From assembly GCA_947500035.1 (NCBI GenBank), contig CANMQP010000019.1, positions 110,703 through 174,702 on the forward strand: a stretch of 64,000 nucleotides of DNA, written 5' to 3'. Below the pieces are notes generated by a model. It made no database searches, was not told where the DNA came from, and was given only the letters and a program-made list of their open reading frames with translations. The stretch is from an uncultured Kiloniellaceae bacterium. Lineage in GTDB: Bacteria; Pseudomonadota; Alphaproteobacteria; Kiloniellales; Kiloniellaceae. Shown in pieces: positions 43,896-53,908 of this stretch (position 1 is the stretch's first letter; each line of letters begins with the position of its first letter). The position numbers and the translations under genes are program-made.

Positions 43896-45656
43896 CTAGG
43901 TGCTGAAGACCTCGGGAAAAAGCCGTTTCAAGATTTGCCGCGGCACGTTCTTGGTTCGGTCATAGAGCTTCGCGGTCTTTTCGATCGGTCCGACCGCAAA
44001 GCCCTGCTTGCGCCGATAAAGGACCTCGGCGGGCAAAGCCTCCGTATAGAGGTGCTTTAATACGCCTTTGAGTTCGCCCTCGCGATAGCGCAGATCTTCC
44101 GGCAGGGACCAAGCCGTGGCGATGACCTTTTTGCTCAGGAAGGGGACGCGGGTTTCAAGGCCGACGGCCATACTGGCCCGGTCGACCTTGGTCAACACCG
44201 AATCATGCAAATAGGTATGAAAATCAAGGAACTGCGCGCGAGTCTTTGGACTCAAGCGGGGATCATCGTGTTTTCTGTAGTACCAGTAGTCGTCATAGTC
44301 TCCGGAAATCCCGTTCTCCTTGGCCCAGGTGCGTTTGAAAAGATCACTTTTTAGGACTCCGCCCTTGGCTTTCGCCCAGCGCTCGATCGGGTCATCGAGC
44401 GTCTTCGATTCGTAACGCTGAGCCTTCTTGGCAATCAGACGCAGCGGCGCATGGTTCTTCAAAGCCACGACAATCGGTCTGACCCAGGCCTTGGCATTTG
44501 CAACCGGGTCGAAGATCCGCTCGGCATCGCGGTAATGCGTGTATCCGCCGAAGAGCTCATCTCCGCCGTCGCCGGTCAGAACCACAGTGACCCTCTCGCG
44601 CGCCAGCTTGCAAACTTCGTTGGTCGGCAGTGCCGAGACGTCCCCGAAGGGTTCGTCGTAAAAGCTGCGCATGAGCGGAAAGTTCTTATCAGCAATTTTT
44701 GAGCTGAAGACTTTGCTGTGATGATCGGCCCCGATACGCTCCGCCACCATTCGGGCATAAGGCGCCTCGTCAACCGACTTATCGGCATTCCCGATCGTAA
44801 AGCTGGAAAGCTGCTCGATACAACGGCTTGCTTCATAGCACACGATACTTGAATCAATGCCCCCGCTGAGAAAGAAGCCCACCGGCACGTCGGAGACCAA
44901 CTGCTCCTCGACGGCACCATGTATCGCGGCCTGAACGACCGCTTCATGATTTGCCGAGTCCAACCTGCGCTGCTCAAGGCCCGCGAGAGACCAGTAGCGC
45001 TTGTTCTCGAGCTTTTGCGTGCCAAGATCGTAGGTCAGGAAGTGGCCCGGCTCGAGTTTGAATATCTCCTGGTACAGCGTCTTTGGACAAGGCACGTAGA
45101 GATAGGTCATGAAGTCATAGACCGCGGTCTTGTCGATCGTGAGGTTCGAGGTGCCATAAAACCGCTCGAGTGCCTTCAATTCCGAAGACCAGGAAAACCC
45201 GCCTTCTCTCAGGCCATAGTAAAGCGGCTTAATCCCCGCGTGATCGCGCGCAAGAATAACTTTCCTGTTACGGCTGTCGAAAAGCGCCAGGGCGAACATC
45301 CCGTCGACCCGGTCTAAAAGCCGTTCGATGCCCCAATGAATGTAACCATGCAGCAGCACTTCGCTGTCGCTCTGGCTGACGAAGTCAGCCTGGTGACGTT
45401 CGATGAGTTCCTGCCGCAGAGCCCGGTAGTTGTAAATCTCGCCGTTGACGGTCAGGTAAACACCGTCAGCCTGCATGGGCTGCCGGCCATTCGGCGAGAG
45501 ATCCAGGATACTCAGCCGCCTATGGCCAAGGTACAGACCGTCTTTTGCTTCAAAATGCCAGCTGTCGGGCCCACGATGCGTAAGCGTATGAAGCGCGGAA
45601 TGGGAGTGTTCGATTTTCTCGTTCTGCAAACCAGTGTGGCCAAAAATACCGCACAT
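43896..45656 (-). CDS. asnB: Glutamine-hydrolysing asparagine synthase family protein
   Basis: The protein is 586 aa. The N-terminal Ntn glutaminase domain starts MCGIFGHTG, so Cys2 is the nucleophile, with HRRLSILDLSPNGRQPM downstream. The C-terminal ATP-pyrophosphatase domain has the PP-loop SGGIDSS near residue 265 and VVLTGDGGDELFGGY. It makes asparagine, or in polysaccharide clusters amidates a sugar acid. Its neighbours are a methyltransferase and a glycosyltransferase, which favours the second role. It is divergent from the glycosyltransferase. Confidence 0.9.
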   Translation of the reverse strand: MCGIFGHTGLQNEKIEHSHSALHTLTHRGPDSWHFEAKDGLYLGHRRLSILDLSPNGRQPMQADGVYLTVNGEIYNYRALRQELIERHQADFVSQSDSEVLLHGYIHWGIERLLDRVDGMFALALFDSRNRKVILARDHAGIKPLYYGLREGGFSWSSELKALERFYGTSNLTIDKTAVYDFMTYLYVPCPKTLYQEIFKLEPGHFLTYDLGTQKLENKRYWSLAGLEQRRLDSANHEAVVQAAIHGAVEEQLVSDVPVGFFLSGGIDSSIVCYEASRCIEQLSSFTIGNADKSVDEAPYARMVAERIGADHHSKVFSSKIADKNFPLMRSFYDEPFGDVSALPTNEVCKLARERVTVVLTGDGGDELFGGYTHYRDAERIFDPVANAKAWVRPIVVALKNHAPLRLIAKKAQRYESKTLDDPIERWAKAKGGVLKSDLFKRTWAKENGISGDYDDYWYYRKHDDPRLSPKTRAQFLDFHTYLHDSVLTKVDRASMAVGLETRVPFLSKKVIATAWSLPEDLRYREGELKGVLKHLYTEALPAEVLYRRKQGFAVGPIEKTAKLYDRTKNVPRQILKRLFPEVFST

Positions 45657-45892
45657 CTATTAACTACCCGCTGCGCTTTCCTCCGGAGCCGCCACCTTAC
45701 ATAAACTGTACGGGGATGACAGGAGAGTCTTCAGCGAATTTCTGGTTTCCCATTGCTTGAGCCGCTTCGCGATTTGATGTATCGCTTTGCGCACTGACGC
45801 GCTTGCTGCGATGCGAAACTCGTGGGAAGCGGCCAGATTTAGGAAGTAATTGCCAGCGACAAGCCTGGTTTCCGGCCACGGATGAGAGAGCT

Positions 45893-46843
45893 GTGCAGGT
45901 TTCATACGTTATAACCGTCTATAACAAGGCCCCGTACCTTTACGACGTTATCCAAAGCCTGGCTGCCGAGCACGCGGAGCCTTTTGCAGCCGCGGAGTAT
46001 GTTTTCGTCGACGATGGGTCATCGGACAACTCGGTCGAGACCATTAGAGCCCACCAGCATCTCCTTCCGGGGAAAACCATTGTCCTGGAACAGAGCAACC
46101 AGGGTGCCGCGGCAGCTACGAACTACGGCGTGCGGGAAGCAAGCCATGACTGGGTGCGCCTACTGGACGGCGATGACATCGTCTGTACGGACTCTACAGC
46201 GATCATGGCCCAACTGGCGATGAGGGAGGATGCACCGTTTGTAATCGGCAACTTCGGATACTTTTCGCAGGAAAAGGAGCTCCTGCCGCAGATCGAGCAG
46301 GTCAATCAGGACGACTACGTCGTGATGTCGCAGGATGACGCGCTACAGCGCTTTATTCGGAATTTCTCCCACAATTCAAGCTGCATGCTGATCAAAAAGG
46401 CATTTTTCCAGAGCATCGGCGGCGCTGACACGCGCCTGATGTCGCCGGACTACACCATCGCTTTGAGAGCGACCGCGCATTGCCGGAAGATGGTCCGCCT
46501 GCAGTGCAACGTCACGCAGATGGTGGAGCAAGCGCCCGGGCGCCTGTCGTCGCAGATCGGACGAAGCCGGTACGATTCAATTATGGCGATCTATCTCCTT
46601 GCCCACGAGCTTATGCCGGCACGCCGGGATGTCGCAGAGGCCGTTTACCGGCGGGCCTGTTCACGGGCTTACCGTTACGCGCGGATCCTCAAGAACCGGC
46701 CAACCCGGCATTTCCTGCGCTATCTCGGCTCACGCCTCTATCTGCCGAAAGACCTAAAAAGCGCCACGTATCAGTGCCTGAGTGCCTTTACGCCCAACGC
46801 CACACCGGAACGCCCGACCGAATGGACACCCGGCAAGAAGTAA
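45893..46843 (+). CDS. Family 2 glycosyltransferase
   Basis: The protein is 316 aa from a GTG at 45893, preceded by GAGAGAG. An open frame reaches back to 45803, but that part is not family-like. The GT-A opening is VSYVITVYNKAPYLYDVIQSL, then EYVFVDDGSSDNS, and the metal-binding RLLDGDDIV. The C-terminal half is helical and variable. It would transfer a sugar from a nucleotide donor in the cytosol during surface glycan or glycolipid synthesis. No membrane helix is apparent. Confidence 0.85.
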   Translation: MQVSYVITVYNKAPYLYDVIQSLAAEHAEPFAAAEYVFVDDGSSDNSVETIRAHQHLLPGKTIVLEQSNQGAAAATNYGVREASHDWVRLLDGDDIVCTDSTAIMAQLAMREDAPFVIGNFGYFSQEKELLPQIEQVNQDDYVVMSQDDALQRFIRNFSHNSSCMLIKKAFFQSIGGADTRLMSPDYTIALRATAHCRKMVRLQCNVTQMVEQAPGRLSSQIGRSRYDSIMAIYLLAHELMPARRDVAEAVYRRACSRAYRYARILKNRPTRHFLRYLGSRLYLPKDLKSATYQCLSAFTPNATPERPTEWTPGKK

Positions 46844-46972
46844 GCGATGCCAAGGCGGAACCTCAACGCCCCCTCCTGCCCGGATAGCGCTCTATCATCC
46901 GCTGCAGACTGACGCTTTTTGCGTTGGCTTTGGTCCGATCAAGCTCCACGACTCCCGGACGGCGTCATCGCG

Positions 46973-49900
46973 CTATAAGCAGCTGGCGATCATATTGACC
47001 CTTCGTTCCAATCTACCGGTAAACTCAGCCGGGACCTGCGAAAGGCGTTCGGGTGTTTTCGCCAAATCTCCCAACAGGCTTCCGGCGCGGCGCTCTTTTC
47101 CTTCGGAAATCAGTGTCCGCACGGACTCAACCGAGGTTAAGAGCCCAGCCTTGTCCCGCTGGAGCAGATCGCTGTTATTGATTTCGGCGCCGAGTTTCTC
47201 CAGCTCTTTCATCGCGTCAATCGAGACCTCTATGCTTGCGGTCCCATGAAGCGGCGCTCTGCCGGCGGAAGACACCACCACATGAACGTCTCGAGTACCG
47301 CAACGTTTCGGGCGAAACCGCGACAGAGTCCGGTAACTGCTGTTCGAGGGAACGAACGGTATGTATTCGTGATCGAACGGCATGGCATTGCTGTTTCTGG
47401 GGTCATCATCGTAAAAAAACACGTTTGCCGGTTTGAGCGGTTGGCCAGATGTGTTGATGCTGGCACGTATCCCGACCGAGTCGTTTCTCAATGCAGACTC
47501 CTGATCGAACCCGATCTGGCTCAGTGAAACCGCAGCCGACTTTTGCCGGGTCGCGGCGAAAGCGTCGCTTGTCTCGTCACACTCATCCGCCTTCTTGCAA
47601 ACGTAGTAGGACTGATTGTAGAAGCCGACATTGTTGGAATAGGAGATTGTACTCCCGTCCTCTGACTTGACGGTCTCAAGCGGGACCGCAGTAATATCAT
47701 CCAAGTCAGCTGACGGAACTCTCGTAAGGCCGTGTCCCACCATTTCCGCTTGGAGCTTACCTGCGGTATCCTCAGCCCAGACCAGGACCCAGAACACAAG
47801 CTCTTTGCCCGCGCAACTGACTTTGCTGCCAGCAGGACCGCAGCCGTATGCGGGTTTTCCGGCATCCGGTTCCGTGTTCCAGAGCTGAGACGCAAACTTC
47901 CAGTTCTCTGTCGTGGCGTTCTCCATGTCTCCACTGGGATAGGGCGGCAGATCCGTTGCGGACAGGCTCGCCGTGCCCAGTTCGAAGCTTTTACCGATAA
48001 AGTGACAGTTGGCCGGCTGTGGCGTTTTGCGACACGCTGGCGAAGTCCCGTCAAACTCCTGTCCAAAAAAGCGCACCTTAATCGTTCCGGCCTCGAAGGC
48101 CGCCAGACTGGTGTTGTACACACGCGTCAATAAAGCGACAGGCTCACCCGGTTTGAGGACGGTTAGATTGGGGCCGGACGCTGCTAGCAGATCCGGTGTG
48201 ACAGCCTCGCTGCTTGGTTGCGTAACAAAAAGGCCCCGCATTGCATGGAACCTGCTCGTGGGAATTTCACCCATCCCCGGAGGATTGATCGAGATCTCAA
48301 GAGTGTCGGCATCCCAATCCCAACGGGCCGGGTGGTTCAGGGCCACATCCGGAAGATTATAAGCGTCGAACCAATTCAAGTCGGTCGCTTCGGCCGTAAA
48401 GTGCGCACTTAAGATTCCACTGGTCGAGACACCGCTGACTGGCTCCAAGGGAGCGGACGAGATAGAACCAACAGGAGGCGTCTGGCCAAAAATATAGTTG
48501 GAGAGGTTGTACGAGAACTCGCTTATCGACCAGACTTTGGAGCTGTCGAGGGCGGGAATACCGACTTCGATCCCGCTGTTATCGGCCAAGGTCACATTAC
48601 CTGTTTCAAGCGTAGCGAGAGACTTGCTGCCGCTCACATCAAGCCCGGCCTTGAGGCTCGCGCCGATGCCGTCGAAACCGACTTCAGCCGCAACTGACAA
48701 CGACGTGCTATAGGAATTCGTACTTTTCGCCGCTACGCTTTGTGATTGGCTTTGCGTGTTGCTCCAGGTTGAACCTATCGTCTGCGAGCTTTCACCGGGC
48801 GTCTGCTTCGCAGGGTTGGGAGTAGCCAGGATTGCGTTTCTGGGAAAGCGGCTCTTCAGCACACTCAGATTCCAGGGATAAGTCAGAATATTGCCGGGTT
48901 CATGGACCGGCTGGTACCACTCCATGTTCTCGCCGTTCATCACCATGATGACCTTGCTTGCTTCCGATATGCTGCTTTCGTAGTCATCAGGTCCCGAATA
49001 CTGCACCTGCATCGGTTGCTTCTCTGCCTCGGTACAATCAGGTTTGGACACCGGACAGACATAATGACCGAGCACCGGATAAACATAGGTATAAAAGTCC
49101 TTTGGAGTGAACCAGACCAGGTCACCCAGGCCGGTGGTCGCCCGCTCTTTGGTGTCCCTGCTTGTGGTAAAGCTATTTCCGGTTTCAGCCGTATTCGATT
49201 TGGTTTGCTCAAGCGAAGCCTTGAACTCGATGCTGACCGACGCTATGTCCGGAACACCATAAGATGCCTTTCCCGAGACGGATTTTTTAGTCGAAGCCGT
49301 GCTGCCGACGGTGCTCGTCGAGGTCGACTTGGTCGCATCGCTGGTCGCAAAATTATAGGTCGCGCTGAAGTCTTTCACTTCGGCTGTCGAATGCGGGTTG
49401 GTCGGCACCACCGACACGTTCACGACACTTGGTTCGTCGCCACGGCTCTTGCGCATGTAGCCGACGTGCATCGGGGGGACGCCCAGGACCATTGAGGGTT
49501 GGATGTGGCCGCTCATTTTAATCTTGGTCGGCGGCCCCAGCCTGAGCGAACGTCCCTGCAGATCCCCCGCCTGCAAAGGCGAGGCGTGTCTCGGGCGGGA
49601 CGAATAAAGCACCTGATCACTCACTTCGAAGCTATGGCTGAACACAAGTTTGAAGTCGCTGCCGACCCTGTGAATCTGTACATGGGTTCCATCCGGGTCG
49701 GATTGCGTGATCAGCGTTGCGACCTGCTGGGTAAAATCTGTTGTGCCCTTGCTGGTGAGTTTCGGATCGAAGCGGCCGATGGCAATACCCCATCCGCTAT
49801 ATTCCGCGCTTTTGTTGATGTAAGGGTCAGTCGTTATGACATCGGCCTTCATGTTGTCGTCAAACCCCAGCACCAAATTCTCAAACAGGAGTCCCGTCTC

Positions 49901-51193
49901 ATTTTGGCAGGTATTTTGAACAACGATCTGCTCGTGGGTGTTTGCCCAATTCAAACGGCCGGTATCCAGAAAGAAACTGGCCTCATCTCCAGCCGTGAAG
50001 CAATTCTGACCGCCGAATCCCCGGTCGTCAGGTGCCAGGGTGGCGTTGAGATCGGCATCAAAGGTATAGGCATAGAAATAGAGCCCTTGTTTGTTGTTAA
50101 GACTCAGCCTTCGGTGCAGGACAACGAGTTGATCGCCCTCTCCCGGTGCCGGGTTCGGCTTGAATCGACCGGCTGCCAGCTTAAAGCGAGGATACACGTT
50201 CAGATCCAAGCCACCGCCGCCTTGTGCTAAGTAAGTTTTCCAATCGTAGCCCGTCCCGACTGTGTGCGTTGCTGGAATAATCTCGAAGGGCTTCGAGCAG
50301 GTTTTGTCGAAAACCTTGACGCCTGTCGCCGGACAAACGGACACGAAGTAAATCTTCATTGCGCCTCCGTCCGCTGCGCCAACCCAGGCAATATCCTTGG
50401 CTCCGTCGCCATTGAAGTCGCCGATAACCGGGTCACTCCGGGGCAACTGGTCGGCCTTCAGGTCAAGTAATTCTTTGTAGATCACACCGCGCGCAGGATC
50501 CTTCACATCCGCTGCGGTATAAGTTGCGATATAGTAGATCTGGTGCTGAACGTGACCGAGGACCGTAACATCGTCAAAACTATCGCCGTCGAAATCGGCA
50601 AGGGCGAGCCGTGTAAACGGCGTCTTGTAGCCCATGGGAAGGATCGAGTTATTCTTGGGGTTCTGACTGTCCTGTACGAACAGCTCGGTCGTCCCGAGAC
50701 ACCCCGGTCCCTTCGCAGTCTTTTGTGGAATCAGGTTTACGATGACGTCGTAACCCAGGTCAAAAACGCGGCCCACTCTGGTGTGGATCGAGTTCGGCAC
50801 GCCCTTTTCGTAGCTGCATGGCAGAGTTTCGAATGTCTCCTCGCCGGCGGCGTCACTGATGGCCCCGTCTTTGGTGTACAGCCAACGAGTCTCAAACTTT
50901 TGCTGATCCCTGGATATCGATTCCCCCAGGCTCAGAACAATGTCGTCATTGGGCAGCAGTTGCCGCTGACCGTTCAGGATATCCGGGTTATCCGCGAAAC
51001 AGGGTGACTTAGAGGTCGTCGAGCCGCAGCCCCCCGCTTGTCCGGCAATTTCCTGCGCCGATGCACGACCGATCACATGGGATTCAGCAAAGAGGAATGT
51101 GCCCAGAGCGGCAGCAAGGGCCGGCACGGAGACAAAACGCGCTCTGGCACAGGTTGACTTTGGCAGAGTGTTTGCTGACGGCTGGCTGAACAT
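46973..51193 (-). CDS. Large secreted FG-GAP protein with Ser/Thr-rich, pore-former-like regions (1,406 aa)
   Basis: The signal peptide ends near residue 47 (RASA/QE). FG-GAP/VCBS blades are visible at about 196-213 (LALADFDGDSFDDVTVLG) and 256-272 (IGDFNGDGAKDIAWVG), with further blade-like parts to about 480. A conserved-looking VLGVPPMHVGYM follows at about 569. Two stretches alternate Ser/Thr and hydrophobic residues around a Gly-rich centre: about 605-690 and 800-880. This is the pattern of the membrane-inserting hairpins of aerolysin-type toxins. The C-terminal part (900-1406) is beta-rich and ends in a charged helix. A secreted pore-forming or cell-binding role is inferred, and no family is certain. 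It lies 114 bp after a secreted tail-collar protein. Confidence 0.75.
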   Translation of the reverse strand: MFSQPSANTLPKSTCARARFVSVPALAAALGTFLFAESHVIGRASAQEIAGQAGGCGSTTSKSPCFADNPDILNGQRQLLPNDDIVLSLGESISRDQQKFETRWLYTKDGAISDAAGEETFETLPCSYEKGVPNSIHTRVGRVFDLGYDVIVNLIPQKTAKGPGCLGTTELFVQDSQNPKNNSILPMGYKTPFTRLALADFDGDSFDDVTVLGHVQHQIYYIATYTAADVKDPARGVIYKELLDLKADQLPRSDPVIGDFNGDGAKDIAWVGAADGGAMKIYFVSVCPATGVKVFDKTCSKPFEIIPATHTVGTGYDWKTYLAQGGGGLDLNVYPRFKLAAGRFKPNPAPGEGDQLVVLHRRLSLNNKQGLYFYAYTFDADLNATLAPDDRGFGGQNCFTAGDEASFFLDTGRLNWANTHEQIVVQNTCQNETGLLFENLVLGFDDNMKADVITTDPYINKSAEYSGWGIAIGRFDPKLTSKGTTDFTQQVATLITQSDPDGTHVQIHRVGSDFKLVFSHSFEVSDQVLYSSRPRHASPLQAGDLQGRSLRLGPPTKIKMSGHIQPSMVLGVPPMHVGYMRKSRGDEPSVVNVSVVPTNPHSTAEVKDFSATYNFATSDATKSTSTSTVGSTASTKKSVSGKASYGVPDIASVSIEFKASLEQTKSNTAETGNSFTTSRDTKERATTGLGDLVWFTPKDFYTYVYPVLGHYVCPVSKPDCTEAEKQPMQVQYSGPDDYESSISEASKVIMVMNGENMEWYQPVHEPGNILTYPWNLSVLKSRFPRNAILATPNPAKQTPGESSQTIGSTWSNTQSQSQSVAAKSTNSYSTSLSVAAEVGFDGIGASLKAGLDVSGSKSLATLETGNVTLADNSGIEVGIPALDSSKVWSISEFSYNLSNYIFGQTPPVGSISSAPLEPVSGVSTSGILSAHFTAEATDLNWFDAYNLPDVALNHPARWDWDADTLEISINPPGMGEIPTSRFHAMRGLFVTQPSSEAVTPDLLAASGPNLTVLKPGEPVALLTRVYNTSLAAFEAGTIKVRFFGQEFDGTSPACRKTPQPANCHFIGKSFELGTASLSATDLPPYPSGDMENATTENWKFASQLWNTEPDAGKPAYGCGPAGSKVSCAGKELVFWVLVWAEDTAGKLQAEMVGHGLTRVPSADLDDITAVPLETVKSEDGSTISYSNNVGFYNQSYYVCKKADECDETSDAFAATRQKSAAVSLSQIGFDQESALRNDSVGIRASINTSGQPLKPANVFFYDDDPRNSNAMPFDHEYIPFVPSNSSYRTLSRFRPKRCGTRDVHVVVSSAGRAPLHGTASIEVSIDAMKELEKLGAEINNSDLLQRDKAGLLTSVESVRTLISEGKERRAGSLLGDLAKTPERLSQVPAEFTGRLERRVNMIASCL

Positions 51194-51307
51194 AGCTACG
51201 CTCCCTGTTACAGTGACGAAAATGACTATACGAAGGAGTTCGGGCGTGTTTCGAGCCTTGCCGCCGCCCGGCGCTCCCTATCAAGGCCTCTGGCAAGAGC
51301 TCAAGAG

Positions 51308-51952
51308 CTACGGTCTGCTGGGAAAAATACCCTGCAGCGCGATGAGCCAGCGCACCGCGAGATAAGGTTGCCGGTTGTCTACCGGTTTTGACTGACCCGT
51401 ACTTCCAACAACAACCCCGACACTGTCAGATGCCATCTTCACAGGGTCTGGAACCTGCCCGGTGTAGTAGTTGTCGTCACGCTCATCCGTCGCCCAGACG
51501 GCACCCTCAGGCATATTTGTGTTGCCGACGGTCTGGGTTGCAGTTGTCGTTACAGCTGCGGCATGGGTGTGGGCGGGCAATTGGCTCACGTCCAGCGTTA
51601 TGCTCTCTGCTCCCCCGGTTTGCCCCTGCTCGTAAGGGCTCAGTCCTGGCCCCTGCCCCATACCCGTCGGCGCGCGCCCTCGCAGATCGGGCAGGGCGAA
51701 AGTTGTTACACCATCTCCGCCATACATATTTCCGAGGAGCCCGAAAAGCGCTTGGTTTTCAGATATCACAAGCAGACGCCCGTCAGCAGGTACATAGCCC
51801 CGAGGCGCAAAATTACCGGCGAATGCACAGATACTGCCGATGAGAGGTTCGGTGCCGCAGGCTGGCGCAGGGGTACTCGCAAAGCTTAGCGGCAGGGCAA
51901 TGAGCGCGGTAAAAGTTAACCTGGTAAGCATTCTGGAACTCCGGTTTGGCAT
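51308..51952 (-). CDS. Secreted phage-tail-collar domain protein (MdpB-like)
   Basis: The protein is 214 aa with AGGAG seven bases before the ATG. A signal peptide is clear (about 8-30, ending TPAPACG). The collar domain follows, with GSICAFAGNFAPRGYVPADG and LFGLLGNMYGGDGVTTFALP near the start and PDLRGRAPTGMGQGPGLSPY in the middle. Such domains trimerise at phage tail fibres or occur in microcystin-dependent proteins. A Sec signal on a collar protein is unusual and means it acts outside the cell. The large FG-GAP gene follows in the same direction, and co-expression is likely. Confidence 0.88.
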   Translation of the reverse strand: MPNRSSRMLTRLTFTALIALPLSFASTPAPACGTEPLIGSICAFAGNFAPRGYVPADGRLLVISENQALFGLLGNMYGGDGVTTFALPDLRGRAPTGMGQGPGLSPYEQGQTGGAESITLDVSQLPAHTHAAAVTTTATQTVGNTNMPEGAVWATDERDDNYYTGQVPDPVKMASDSVGVVVGSTGQSKPVDNRQPYLAVRWLIALQGIFPSRP

Positions 51953-52086
51953 CGATTGACTCCTTGGAATGCGCGTAGTGAAGGTGTCGCCCGGAACGCG
52001 GGCTCGCCGCGCCTCCGGAACGTTGAAGAAGTGTGTCTTATCGTATTAGACGCGCCCCCGTTTTCGCTAAGGCAGGGGCCGCTTCA

Positions 52087-52719
52087 TCAAAGCTTCTGTA
52101 TCAAGCGACGTCTTCGTCGGCTGTAGCCGCAGAGGCCTATAAAGCCCGCAGCGAACAAAAGCAGGCTTCCCGGCTCCGAAACCACGACCACGACATCGTT
52201 GGGCTCGGTGACGGCGTTGGCGAAATCCCAGGTACCTTCCAAAAGGACTTCGACGGAGCCTATGTTGTCTTCCAGAAACCACCGGGTTTCGCTGGCAAAA
52301 ACCCCTAGGGTAAGGTCCGTGAACCCGCCAAATGCAAAGCCATCGCGCTCAAACTCGATCCCCGTGAGCGCCCCGTCTGAAAACTGGAACCGCGGAAACC
52401 CGCTCCCGAAGTCGTCGTCGTCTGACGCCTCAAAAGTAATATTACCGAAGGTAATGGTCAGGGAAAACGATGGGTCGCTATCGAATGCCAAATTGGATGC
52501 GCCCACAGCAGGGATTCCCGCATCGTCGTACATGGCGATTGCCGTCACAACGTCACCAACCGAGAGACCGAAAGGGTTGCTCGCATCCGCAAGATCGACG
52601 CTCCCTTGCACAGTCGTGGTGACCGGAACGGCATATGCAGCCGGCGAGGACAGGAACACCCCCAACCCGGCCCCGATGCCCACGGCCATACTGCAAATTT
52701 TCAGATAACTTCTTGTCAT
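52087..52719 (-). CDS. PEP-CTERM sorting domain-containing protein
   Basis: The protein is 210 aa from the ATG at 52717-52719, with GGGGAAG upstream. A longer open frame to 52803 lacks a start site. The signal peptide ends at SSPAAYAV (about residue 31). The body is beta-rich and Asp/Phe-rich. The C-terminus is a PEP-CTERM tripartite signal: SEPGSLL, a hydrophobic helix (LLLFAAGFIGLCGY) and SRRRRR. Exosortase (EpsH) is expected to cleave and sort it to the outer surface. No exosortase is in the window. A link to the neighbouring secreted genes is only positional. Confidence 0.88.
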   Translation of the reverse strand: MTRSYLKICSMAVGIGAGLGVFLSSPAAYAVPVTTTVQGSVDLADASNPFGLSVGDVVTAIAMYDDAGIPAVGASNLAFDSDPSFSLTITFGNITFEASDDDDFGSGFPRFQFSDGALTGIEFERDGFAFGGFTDLTLGVFASETRWFLEDNIGSVEVLLEGTWDFANAVTEPNDVVVVVSEPGSLLLFAAGFIGLCGYSRRRRRLIQKL

Positions 52720-53125
52720 TGGTCTTCCCCGAAAAGAGAGCACACGCGATGAACAGACTGGCGGAGTTCGTTTGCCGGATGATTGAGCACCCGAGAGAAA
52801 CAAAACCTAAAGGACACCCTCAACGCAAGTGGACGCAGCTTTTGCGGGAAATTTGAAGAAAAAAGTCGGATTTGTCCGATATGTGGGCAATTTTGTCCAA
52901 AATGAACCAATGCCGAGCGAGGCTCCGATGATGAAACGGCTTTGCTGTCTCTGGGTCACCCGGCTTGCAGAGGGGCCAGACGGCAGAGAAAGGGGAAAAC
53001 GCTTGGCCGGATCAATCGGCAACTCGGTTGTTCCAAGTGCCCGAGCTCGGTTACGCCCGAGGCCACACGACAATTTCCGATCGAACGGACCCCCGAAAAG
53101 AAGTCAGCAGTACAAAGACGGAAAC
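52720..53125. other. Gene-free region between the PEP-CTERM and crotonase genes
   Basis: These 406 bp show no supported gene, strong hairpin or repeat. The region carries the promoter of the PEP-CTERM gene and the transcript end of the downstream CoA operon. Confidence 0.6.
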
Positions 53126-53908
53126 TCAGCGCCCCTTCCAGACCGGGTCGCGCTTTTCGGCGAAGGCCAACGCCCCCTCTTTATTGTCCTCGCTGTCGTA
53201 GAGAAGATCCACGCTGGCAAACTGGCGTTTGGTGATCTTGTTCATGGCGTCCTGGAAGGTCATGGCTTCCGCCGCGCGGGCGACCTCCTTGATGGAGGCG
53301 AAGACAAGCGGTGGACCGGCAGCCAGCATCTGAGCGGTTTCGCGTGCGCGCTCCATCAGTTTATCGCTTGCCAGGACCTCGTTCACCAGTCCCCAACGCT
53401 GAGCTTCCCGCGCATCCATCCAGCGACCGGTGAAAAGAAGATCCATCGCCACATGATAGGGAATCCGCTTGGGCAGCTTCACCGTTGCCGCATCCGCCAG
53501 AGTGCCGGCCCGGATTTCGGGCAAGGCAAAGGAGCTGTCCTCGCTGCAATAAATCAGATCCGCCGAGAGCGCCAATTCAAAACCGCCGCCGACCGCCATC
53601 CCATTGACCGCGGCGATCACAGGTTTGTTGAGATCCCGCAATTCCTGAAGACCGCCGAAGCCGCCGACCCCATAATCGCCATCGACCGCGTCGCCGTCCG
53701 CTGCGCTCTTAAGGTCCCAACCCGCGCTGAAGAACCTATCTCCCGCCGTACTGACAATTGCGACGCGCAGATCCGGGTCATCACGAAAAGCCTTGAAGGC
53801 TTCACCCATCTCGCGGCTGGTCGCCAGATCGATGGCATTGGCTTTCGGCCGGTCCAGTTCCACTTCCAGTACGGCGCCGTCGCGGCGCAGTTTGACGACT
53901 TCACTCAT
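53126..53908 (-). CDS. Crotonase family enzyme, carnitinyl-CoA dehydratase-like
   Basis: The protein is 260 aa. DRPKANAIDLATSREMGEAF near residues 19-38, KFFSAGWDLK-like FFSAGWDLKSAADGDA and the terminal AFAEKRDPVWKGR closely follow CaiD of Escherichia coli. The active-site glycine-rich loop is AVGGGFELALSADL. CaiD hydrates crotonobetainyl-CoA to L-carnitinyl-CoA. The start overlaps the stop of the upstream CoA ligase by four bases (ATGA). With the acyl-CoA dehydrogenase upstream and the GlxA-type regulator divergent, a carnitine or trimethylammonium-acid pathway is likely. Related branched acyl-CoA substrates remain possible. Confidence 0.85.
   Translation of the reverse strand: MSEVVKLRRDGAVLEVELDRPKANAIDLATSREMGEAFKAFRDDPDLRVAIVSTAGDRFFSAGWDLKSAADGDAVDGDYGVGGFGGLQELRDLNKPVIAAVNGMAVGGGFELALSADLIYCSEDSSFALPEIRAGTLADAATVKLPKRIPYHVAMDLLFTGRWMDAREAQRWGLVNEVLASDKLMERARETAQMLAAGPPLVFASIKEVARAAEAMTFQDAMNKITKRQFASVDLLYDSEDNKEGALAFAEKRDPVWKGR

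Noticed and set aside
45803..45892. Upstream extension of the glycosyltransferase
   Set aside because: The residues before the GTG at 45893 are not GT-A-like, and the GT2 fold normally begins with the VSYVITVYN strand.
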